Below the pieces are notes generated by a model. That model was not told the DNA's origin. It saw nothing but the letters and a program-made list of their open reading frames with translations, and made no database searches. The position numbers were made by a program, and so were the translations under genes. DNA of 6,056 nucleotides. Source: Bacteroidota bacterium. Lineage in GTDB: Bacteria; Bacteroidota; Bacteroidia; UBA7662; CANHCV01. Location of the stretch: contig JAIYBD010000109.1 in assembly GCA_027488715.1 (NCBI GenBank), positions 1 through 6,056 on the forward strand, given 5' to 3'. Shown piece by piece: positions 1 to 5,414 of the stretch (position 1 is the first letter of the stretch; each line of letters opens with the position of its first letter).

Positions 1-2118
1 GTAAGAGTTTTGGAAGAGCGGACTTACTTCAGTGATACCGTTACTCAAAATGGGGATGCTTCTTTTAACATTACCGTTCCTGCAGGATGTGCCAATGCCA
101 AGGTTATGGTGTATTACACCGATAATGAAGCAGCGGCAGGTGCCAGTAGAGCTTTGATCAACGATCTAACCTTATCATTAACCGATGCAAATAACACTAC
201 TTATTTACCTTGGGCATTATTGAAATCTGGCAGAACAGCAGCATCGGTTTCAGCACCAGCCATCAAAGGAGTAGATAGTTTGAACAACCACGAAATGGTT
301 GAAATTGATACCCCAACAGCTGGAAATTATACCATTCGTATCGCAGGAACTGCGGTTCCTCAAGGACCCGTAAAATTCTATGTTGTTTACCAATTCAAGT
401 TGGCCGATCAAATTTTATTGACTTACCCCATGGGTGGTGAAAGTTTTGTTCCTGGTACTACAGAAACCATTCGTTGGGATGATGTTCCTAACAATACATC
501 TCCTTACACGTTGGAATACTCTTTGGATGGTGGAACAACATGGTCTACATTATCCAATGCCATTGCAGCCAATCGTCGTTACTACAATTGGAGTATCCCC
601 GCAAATTTGAATAGCGGAAACATGACCATGCGAATTTCACGTACAGGAGCTAGCGACGTTTGTAATGCACCGATGGCGCTCTACCCATTGCCTTCCAATT
701 TACAAGTTGTGCGTTTGTGTGCCGATTCCATGGAAATCAGTTGGAATGGCGTAACTGGGGCCACTTCTTACGAAGTTTCTTTATTGGGAAGTCGTTATAT
801 GGATTCGGTTGGAACTACCACTGGAGGTGTTACTCGCTTGGCTTTTGCTGGTACGTTTTCTGGAACTCAAGAGTATTGGTACAGCGTTCGTGCCGTTTCT
901 CCATTGGCCAAAGGAAGAAGAGCTAATGCTATTCGTAAAGCCCCTGGTTTTATAAATTGTACGCTTGCTACCGACATGGGAGTTACCAAGGTAGTTTCGC
1001 CAGCAAGCGGTTCGGTACCTATGTGCTCTGGTTCATTTACCGATTCTGTTCGAATTTGGGTGAAAAACTTTTCGAATCAACCTAAAAACAACATTCCGGT
1101 ACATTATCGTGTAAACAACGGCACCATTATTACAGAAACATTAACGACCACCATTCCTGTTTTAGATTCGGCCCTTCACACGTTTAGAACCTCTATTTCT
1201 CAATCAACAGCAGGTACATTGCGAGTAGCAAGCTGGGCAACCCTAAGCGGCGATTTGAATCGTTTCAACGATACTGGATATGTCACTTTGAATTTGATCG
1301 GAGGAACTCCTCAAACCATTGGAAATTTATACAATTTCGATTCGGGCACTCGTGCACCAGGAACCACCAACTGTGAAGCTACATCTTCGGTTCTTCCTGG
1401 TGGTTACATCAATGAAGCAAATAATATTGTTGATAACATCGACTGGAGATTGTTTGGTGGAGCTACGACTTCAGCAACCACCGGTCCTGACTTCGATCAT
1501 ACCACGGGAACGGCATCGGGTAATTATGTTTATTTAGAGGCTTCGGCATGTTTTAGCAAAACAGCCATCATGCTAACGCCTTGCTTTAGCATTCCAACCG
1601 GTGGAATTCACGCTCTTCGTTTTTGGTACCACATGTTCGGCTCTTCCATGGGAGAATTGCGTGTCGACATCTTTGCAAATGGACAGTGGACCAATGATAT
1701 CATGCCTGTTATTCGCGGTGATCAAGGAAATGCATGGAGAAGTCGAGATATTTCTTTAGCGGCTTATGCTGGTCAAAACGTATTATTCCGTTTTCGTGGA
1801 ACTACTGGAACTAACTTTTATTCCGATATGGCTTTGGACGATATTGGCGTGGTTCAAACGAATGGAGTTAGTGCCACCAACGTTTCTTCTGATTTGGTTT
1901 CCATTTATCCAAATCCTGCGAAAGATGAAATCATGATTCAAGGAACAACCAACCAAATCACTTATCAATTGGTGGATGATTCAGGAAAAATTTGTTTGAA
2001 GGGGGCGACATCAAATTCAAAAATTGACGTTAAATCTATCCCCAATGGCATTTACTTCATTGAAATTCAAACCATTGAAGGATCATTCCGCAAAAAACTC
2101 ATCATTCAGAGAAACTAA
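1..2118 (+). CDS. C-terminal part of a secreted S8-type serine peptidase with T9SS sorting domain (5' truncated)
   Basis: The frame is open from base 1, so the true start and probably the catalytic domain lie before the window; the TTG at 10 is not a start. Numbering the codon at base 1 as residue 1 (705 residues), I read: about 1-131, the beta domain that follows S8 catalytic domains (VMVYYTD at 35-41, TYLPW at 67-71, then LNNHEMVEIDTP and NYTIRIAGTAVPQGP); about 133-229, a Kre9/KNH-like Ig domain (YPMGGESF at 142-149, ETIRWDD); about 233-316, fibronectin type III; about 325-433, CARDB-like; about 444-620, MAM-like jelly roll (FWYHMFGSSMGEL from 541); 633-705, T9SS type A sorting domain (SIYPNPA at 634-640, NGIYFIEI, RKKLIIQ). 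The family role would be extracellular or surface-attached protein degradation after export by Sec and then T9SS. The peptidase call is inferred from the first domain, because no catalytic Asp/His/Ser motif is in view. A non-enzymatic surface protein is the main alternative. Confidence 0.85.
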   Translation, partial: VRVLEERTYFSDTVTQNGDASFNITVPAGCANAKVMVYYTDNEAAAGASRALINDLTLSLTDANNTTYLPWALLKSGRTAASVSAPAIKGVDSLNNHEMVEIDTPTAGNYTIRIAGTAVPQGPVKFYVVYQFKLADQILLTYPMGGESFVPGTTETIRWDDVPNNTSPYTLEYSLDGGTTWSTLSNAIAANRRYYNWSIPANLNSGNMTMRISRTGASDVCNAPMALYPLPSNLQVVRLCADSMEISWNGVTGATSYEVSLLGSRYMDSVGTTTGGVTRLAFAGTFSGTQEYWYSVRAVSPLAKGRRANAIRKAPGFINCTLATDMGVTKVVSPASGSVPMCSGSFTDSVRIWVKNFSNQPKNNIPVHYRVNNGTIITETLTTTIPVLDSALHTFRTSISQSTAGTLRVASWATLSGDLNRFNDTGYVTLNLIGGTPQTIGNLYNFDSGTRAPGTTNCEATSSVLPGGYINEANNIVDNIDWRLFGGATTSATTGPDFDHTTGTASGNYVYLEASACFSKTAIMLTPCFSIPTGGIHALRFWYHMFGSSMGELRVDIFANGQWTNDIMPVIRGDQGNAWRSRDISLAAYAGQNVLFRFRGTTGTNFYSDMALDDIGVVQTNGVSATNVSSDLVSIYPNPAKDEIMIQGTTNQITYQLVDDSGKICLKGATSNSKIDVKSIPNGIYFIEIQTIEGSFRKKLIIQRN

Positions 2119-2130
2119 TTCAAATTTGAA
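2119..2130. repeat. Perfect 12-bp palindrome after the peptidase stop codon
   Basis: TTCAAATTTGAA is a perfect palindrome starting on the base after the TAA stop, 10 bp upstream of the sucC -7 element. It could be an operator for sucC or a remnant of 3'-end structure. Being AT-rich, it could also be chance. Confidence 0.35.
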
Positions 2131-2140
2131 AAATTAGCCT

Positions 2141-2148
2141 TAATTTTG
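2141..2148 (+). promoter_or_regulatory. Putative -7 promoter element of sucC
   Basis: TAATTTTG matches the Bacteroidota -7 consensus TAnnTTTG exactly and ends 16 nt before the sucC ATG, which implies a 5' leader of about 10 nt. A TTTG at 2125-2128 is too close (12 nt) to be a standard -33 element, so that half is weak. The element is also the right arm of an AAAATTA/TAATTTT inverted repeat (2130-2136 and 2141-2147, loop GCCT). Confidence 0.5.
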
Positions 2149-2164
2149 CGAGCAAATATCGATT

Positions 2165-3355
2165 ATGAATCTTCACGAATATCAATCCAAAGAAATCCTC
2201 TCTAAATATGGTGTTGCCATCCAGCGAGGAATTGTTGCCAACACCCCAGAAGAAGCAGTTGCTGCCGCCAAAACCCTTTCCGAACAAACTGGAACAGGTT
2301 GGTGGGTTGTAAAAGCACAAATCCACGCAGGTGGACGTGGAAAAGGTGGTGGCGTTAAATTGGCTAAATCTTTGGATGAAGTTCAAAGTCGTTCCAACGA
2401 TATCATTGGCATGCAATTGATCACTCCACAAACTGGTCCTGAAGGAAAAAAGGTTCATCACGTTTTGATTGCAGAAGATGTTTATTACCCTGGTGCTTCT
2501 GAAACAAAGGAATTCTACATGTCGGTTCTTTTGGATCGTTCAACGGGAAAAAACACCATCATGTATTCTACTGAAGGTGGAATGGATATTGAGGAAGTTG
2601 CACACAATACCCCACATTTGATTTTCAAGGAAGAAATTGATCCATTAGTTGGTTTACAGCCTTTCCAAGCTCGTAAAATTGCTTTCAATTTGGGCGTTTC
2701 TGGAGATGCTTTCAAAAACATGGTGAAGTTTGTTCATTCCCTGTACAACGCTTATACCGATATTGACGCAGCTTTGTTCGAAATTAACCCCGTTCTAAAA
2801 ACATCTGATGATAAAATCATTGCTGTTGATGCGAAGGTTAATTTGGATGAGAATGCCTTGTATCGCCACAAAGATTTAGCTGCATTGCGCGATTTGAAAG
2901 AAGAAGATCCAACCGAAGTTGAAGCGGGGCAGTTCAATTTGAACTACGTAAAATTGGATGGAAACGTAGGTTGTATGGTCAACGGTGCCGGTTTGGCGAT
3001 GGCCACCATGGACATCATCAAATTAAGCGGTGGTGAACCAGCCAACTTCTTGGACGTGGGCGGAACAGCATCCGCTGAAACGGTAAAAAATGCATTTCAC
3101 ATCATTTTGAAAGATCCCAATGTTAAGGCCATCCTTATCAATATTTTCGGTGGAATTGTTCGTTGCGATCGCGTTGCCAATGGTGTAGTGGAAGCTTATC
3201 AATCCATTGGTGATATTCCAGTTCCCATCATTGTACGTTTACAAGGAACCAATGCCGTTGAAGCCAAAAAAATCATCGATGATTCTGGCTTGAATGTTCA
3301 CTCTGCCATTACGCTTCAAGAAGCAGCCGACTTGGTTCGTCAAGTATTACACTAA
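2165..3355 (+). CDS. sucC: Succinyl-CoA synthetase (ADP/GDP-forming), beta subunit
   Basis: SucC pairs with SucD to interconvert succinyl-CoA and succinate with substrate-level phosphorylation of ADP or GDP in the TCA cycle, in the cytoplasm. The 396 residues are complete and close to the 388 of E. coli SucC. An N-terminal ATP-grasp domain opens with MNLHEYQSKEIL; its nucleotide-binding glycine loop is HAGGRGKGGG at 54-63. N208 (in FEINP) and D222 (in VDAK) align with the magnesium-binding N199 and D213 of the E. coli subunit. The C-terminal ligase (flavodoxin-like) domain carries GCMVNGAGLAM from 269, EPANFLDVGGTAS and INIFGGIVRCD from 325. The ATG fits the conserved N-terminus exactly and has no clear Shine-Dalgarno sequence, as is usual in this phylum. 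sucD is not adjacent: upstream is the peptidase and downstream a YciO-like gene, so the alpha subunit must be encoded elsewhere. A strong terminator follows at once, so the gene is probably monocistronic. Confidence 0.98.
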   Translation: MNLHEYQSKEILSKYGVAIQRGIVANTPEEAVAAAKTLSEQTGTGWWVVKAQIHAGGRGKGGGVKLAKSLDEVQSRSNDIIGMQLITPQTGPEGKKVHHVLIAEDVYYPGASETKEFYMSVLLDRSTGKNTIMYSTEGGMDIEEVAHNTPHLIFKEEIDPLVGLQPFQARKIAFNLGVSGDAFKNMVKFVHSLYNAYTDIDAALFEINPVLKTSDDKIIAVDAKVNLDENALYRHKDLAALRDLKEEDPTEVEAGQFNLNYVKLDGNVGCMVNGAGLAMATMDIIKLSGGEPANFLDVGGTASAETVKNAFHIILKDPNVKAILINIFGGIVRCDRVANGVVEAYQSIGDIPVPIIVRLQGTNAVEAKKIIDDSGLNVHSAITLQEAADLVRQVLH

Positions 3356-3361
3356 AATTTC

Positions 3362-3391
3362 AAAGCCCTCGGAATTCGGGGGCTTTTTTTT
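3362..3391 (+). terminator. Rho-independent terminator of sucC
   Basis: AAAGCCCTCG (3362-3371) pairs with CGGGGGCTTT (3377-3386). The 10-bp stem has one G-T wobble (3369/3379) and a 5-nt loop, GAATT. The T tract is eight bases, 3384-3391. It starts 6 nt after the sucC stop codon and ends 4 nt before the next gene's ATG. Confidence 0.92.
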
Positions 3392-3395
3392 GCTT

Positions 3396-4007
3396 ATGAT
3401 TATTCGAATCTATCCTGAAAACCCAAATGAAAAGCATGTTCGCCAAGTAGCTAAAGCCTTGCGGGATGGAGAGATTGTGATTTTACCCACCGATACGGTT
3501 TACGCCTTTTGCGCCAGTGTAGAAAATCGGAAAGCTACGGAAATGATCGCTCGAATAAATCCGAAACACAACGACCCAACCACTTTTTCACTGCTTTGTT
3601 CGGACTTATCGCATTTGAGCGATTACTGTGCTCAAATTCCTAATCATCATTTCCGCATGATGAAGGCCCATTTACCTGGTCCATTTACCTTTATCCTCAA
3701 CGCTAGTGCCTTGGTACCAAAAATTATTCACCGCAAGAAAAAGACGGTAGGGATTCGAGTACCTGATCATGCAGTGACAAGAGCGATCATTGAAGAGTTG
3801 GGGATGCCCTTACTTTGTTCTAGTTTAAAAGACGAGGACGATGTTTTGGAATACACCACCGATCCTGAATTAATTCATGAACGTTACGAAGAACGGGTAT
3901 CATGGGTGGTTGACGGAGGAAATGGCGACCTTATTCCATCAACGGTGGTTGATTTAACAGATAATGAGTCCGTAATTCTACGGCAGGGAAAAGGAATTTT
4001 GAATTAA
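3396..4007 (+). CDS. YciO/Sua5/YrdC-family protein (threonylcarbamoyl-AMP synthase-like)
   Basis: The family prototype, TsaC/Sua5, makes threonylcarbamoyl-AMP from threonine, bicarbonate and ATP, the first step of the tRNA t6A37 modification. At 203 residues this protein has the single-domain length and resembles E. coli YciO (206 residues). Visible features are ILPTDTVY at 29-36, FSLLCSDLSHLSDY from 64, HLPGPFTFIL at 92-101, KKKTVGIRVPD at 114-124, STVVDLTD and a closing ILRQGKG. The TsaC SxN motif reads SSLK at 142-145, so the Asn is replaced, as in YciO; t6A synthesis is therefore less certain than for true TsaC. I chose the ATG at 3396 because homology begins there. The frame stays open back to 3294, but that stretch only shadows the sucC 3' end and the terminator. 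I see no TAnnTTTG element ahead of it, so expression may rely on terminator read-through or a weak promoter. It converges with rlpA. Confidence 0.88.
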   Translation: MIIRIYPENPNEKHVRQVAKALRDGEIVILPTDTVYAFCASVENRKATEMIARINPKHNDPTTFSLLCSDLSHLSDYCAQIPNHHFRMMKAHLPGPFTFILNASALVPKIIHRKKKTVGIRVPDHAVTRAIIEELGMPLLCSSLKDEDDVLEYTTDPELIHERYEERVSWVVDGGNGDLIPSTVVDLTDNESVILRQGKGILN

Positions 4008-4451
4008 TTACTGGAAGGAACCCGTGGAAAGGGTAGAATTTGTGGTTGAGTCTCCTTCAAAAGGATTGTTCTCGAGTGGATGATACACCTCAACTTTCAC
4101 TTCAACAATTCCAGCAGGAACTAAACCAATTTTCTTAGCAGCACCATAGGAAAGATCGATGATTCTTCCTTTAACAAATGGACCACGATCATTAACCTTT
4201 ACAATGACCTCTTCTCCGTTTCGAAGATTCGTAACTTTCAAAAGAGTTCCGAAAGGATAGGATTTGTGAGCACAAACCATAGAATCGGAGTAATGACGTT
4301 CACCGGAAGCGGTGAAACGGCGATTAGCTCCTTTTCCGTAATACGATGCCTTCCCAAATGCAACATGTGTACCATCGTTTCCGCCGGCTACAGCAAAGGC
4401 TGTAGAAGCAAAAAAGAAGAGTAACAATGAAACAATTTTTGTGAATCGCAT
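4008..4451 (-). CDS. rlpA: RlpA-like double-psi beta-barrel protein, secreted
   Basis: RlpA proteins are cell-envelope double-psi beta-barrel proteins; characterised members are lytic transglycosylases that cut peptidoglycan glycan strands lacking stem peptides, helping daughter-cell separation. The 147 residues begin with a signal peptide: MRFTK, a hydrophobic stretch at 6-20, and a likely signal peptidase I site after AFA (20) or AVA (22). There is no lipobox Cys, unlike E. coli RlpA. The barrel spans about 33-123: GKASYYGKG, FTASGE at 46-51, CAHKSYPFGTLLKVTN from 60, VNDRGPFVKGRIIDLS at 86-101. E51, H62 and D88 match in motif and spacing the E, H and D of the RlpA active-site region. The position three after the Glu, an Asp in many RlpA proteins, is Tyr54. 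There is no SPOR domain; the last 20 residues are a Ser/Thr/Asn-rich tail. It probably has its own promoter. Catalysis is inferred from family membership. Confidence 0.92.
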   Translation of the reverse strand: MRFTKIVSLLLFFFASTAFAVAGGNDGTHVAFGKASYYGKGANRRFTASGERHYSDSMVCAHKSYPFGTLLKVTNLRNGEEVIVKVNDRGPFVKGRIIDLSYGAAKKIGLVPAGIVEVKVEVYHPLENNPFEGDSTTNSTLSTGSFQ

Positions 4452-4473
4452 GGGGTGCTGATTTTTGATGAAA

Positions 4474-4481
4474 CAAAAGTA
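4474..4481 (-). promoter_or_regulatory. Putative -7 promoter element of rlpA
   Basis: On the minus strand this reads TACTTTTG, an exact match to TAnnTTTG, ending 22 nt before the rlpA ATG (predicted leader about 17 nt). I see no TTG at the usual -33 distance, so the call rests on the -7 half and its position. Confidence 0.5.
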
Positions 4482-4542
4482 GGCACTTGAAATGGGAATG
4501 CCTGAAAATCAGCAGAAATTGGCGGTTTGGTTCAGAGTCTTT

Positions 4543-4557
4543 AACGGCTTAGCCGTT
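4543..4557. repeat. Inverted repeat between pcm and rlpA
   Basis: AACGGCT and AGCCGTT are perfect 7-bp arms around one central base (4550). They lie about 40 bp past the pcm stop and about 90 bp before the rlpA start. On the minus strand the following bases are AAAGACTCT, with no T tract, so this is not a standard intrinsic terminator. A dyad-symmetric protein-binding site or a 3'-end hairpin for pcm mRNA are both possible. Confidence 0.6.
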
Positions 4558-4596
4558 TCATTAAGATTCCATTAACAATCGGTTACGGAAAATTTG

Positions 4597-5247
4597 TTAC
4601 CAACCGTCTTCACCCAACAGGGGAACAAATCGAAAATCTTGCAATTCCTCACGTTGAAATTCTTGAGCAGAAACGCGGGTAATTCGGATCATTTTTTGGG
4701 TATTTTTATCTCCTACAGGAATAACCATCAATCCACCTACCGCCAGTTGTTCCATCAAGGCTTGAGGGATATTAGGGCCACCTGCGGTCACAATAATTTT
4801 ATCAAATGGTGCATATTGAGGTAAACCTAAAGTCCCATCTCCTAAAAAAGTATTCAATTGAAATCCAGCTAGATTTAAAAACTTCTTGGTTTTTGAATAC
4901 AAAACCTTGTTTCTTTCGATGGAATACACTTTGGCACCCATTTTAGAAAGTACCGAACCTTGGTAGCCCGAGCCCGTGCCAATTTCCAAAACCTTATCTC
5001 TTTTTTTTATTTCCAAAAGCGACGTCATGAATGCAACAGTAAAGGGATGGGAGATGGTTTGGTCTTCTCCAATAGGGAAAGCCACATCTTCGTACGCTTT
5101 TTCGAGGAAGACGGTATCCAAGAACCAATGCCGAGGAACAGATTTCATAGCTTCAAGCACAGCATCCGAGGTAATCCCTTTTTGTTTGAGGGTTTCAATA
5201 AGTTGATTGCGTAATCCTTGCTGCCTAAAATTATCCTCTAAAGTCAT
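4597..5247 (-). CDS. pcm: Protein-L-isoaspartate O-methyltransferase
   Basis: This SAM-dependent cytoplasmic repair enzyme methylates L-isoaspartyl residues formed by protein ageing so that they can revert to aspartate. From the ATG at 5247 it has 216 residues (E. coli Pcm has 208). The fold is a Rossmann-like class I methyltransferase: VPRHWFL at 37-43, AFPIGEDQTISHPFTVAFMT at 56-75, SAM-binding VLEIGTGSGYQ at 86-96, SIERN at 109-113 (acidic residue for the SAM ribose), GDGTLGLP at 136-143, FDKIIVTAGGPNIP at 148-161 and GGLMVIPVGD. The family ISQP motif reads ISHP (65-68). The frame stays open upstream to a GTG at 5274, but those nine codons contain the -7 promoter element (5252-5259), and the family N-terminus fits the inner ATG. 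The gene is divergent from the lipoprotein gene and lies 145 bp upstream of rlpA on the same strand. Confidence 0.95.
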   Translation of the reverse strand: MTLEDNFRQQGLRNQLIETLKQKGITSDAVLEAMKSVPRHWFLDTVFLEKAYEDVAFPIGEDQTISHPFTVAFMTSLLEIKKRDKVLEIGTGSGYQGSVLSKMGAKVYSIERNKVLYSKTKKFLNLAGFQLNTFLGDGTLGLPQYAPFDKIIVTAGGPNIPQALMEQLAVGGLMVIPVGDKNTQKMIRITRVSAQEFQREELQDFRFVPLLGEDGW

Positions 5248-5251
5248 GTAA

Positions 5252-5259
5252 CAAAGGTA
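5252..5259 (-). promoter_or_regulatory. Putative -7 promoter element of pcm, 4 nt from the start codon
   Basis: The minus strand reads TACCTTTG, an exact TAnnTTTG match, followed by TTAC and then the ATG at 5247. With the usual distance from this element to the transcription start, the mRNA would begin at or within a base or two of the ATG. No good -33 TTG is seen. Confidence 0.5.
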
Positions 5260-5345
5260 ATCGTGCTTCCCCACTCTTTATGGAGTGTTGAAAAATGAAA
5301 TAAAAGTGTACAATGCAGATTTTTTTTAGAAAATGTGGAAAGTTG

Positions 5346-5378
5346 CTTCAAAGGAATTGCTTTTTGAAGTGCCTTTGA
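5346..5378. repeat. Two overlapping, mutually exclusive inverted repeats
   Basis: CTTCAAA (5346-5352) is complementary to TTTGAAG (5363-5369), while the overlapping TCAAAGG (5348-5354) is complementary to CCTTTGA (5372-5378). Both have perfect 7-bp arms. The cluster lies in the divergent pcm/lipoprotein spacer, just upstream of and touching the putative lipoprotein promoter, where an operator would be plausible. Chance is possible given the AT-rich sequence. Confidence 0.4.
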
Positions 5379-5400
5379 GTTTATAAAATGCTTAAATTTG
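5374..5400 (+). promoter_or_regulatory. Putative promoter of the lipoprotein gene
   Basis: TAAATTTG at 5393-5400 matches the Bacteroidota -7 element TAnnTTTG exactly. TTTG at 5374-5377 may serve as the -33 element, although the 15-nt spacing is somewhat short. The implied transcript starts near 5405, about 10 nt before the ATG at 5415. Confidence 0.5.
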
Positions 5401-5414
5401 GGTTTTCCATGCTC

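Noticed and set aside
10..12. TTG as the start of the first gene
   Set aside because: The frame is open through base 1 and the protein begins in the middle of a domain, so this is an internal Leu codon of a truncated gene.
2120..2461. Antisense 113-residue reading frame over the start of sucC
   Set aside because: It is the complement of well-conserved sucC coding sequence, Phe/Ser/Cys-rich, with no recognisable domain; a shadow.
3294..3395. Longer N-terminus for the YciO-like protein from the ATG at 3294
   Set aside because: The extension only translates the sucC 3' end and the terminator hairpin in another frame; family homology starts at the ATG at 3396.
5001..5008. Run of eight T (A8 in pcm sense) as a frameshift or slippage site
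   Set aside because: It encodes Lys-Lys in an intact reading frame, with no sign of a second product.
4594..5214. Plus-strand reading frames of 76-84 residues over pcm
   Set aside because: They lie wholly or almost wholly antisense to a clear pcm gene and show no protein-like motif.
5248..5274. GTG start adding nine residues to Pcm
   Set aside because: The added codons contain an exact -7 promoter element, and the inner ATG fits the family N-terminus.
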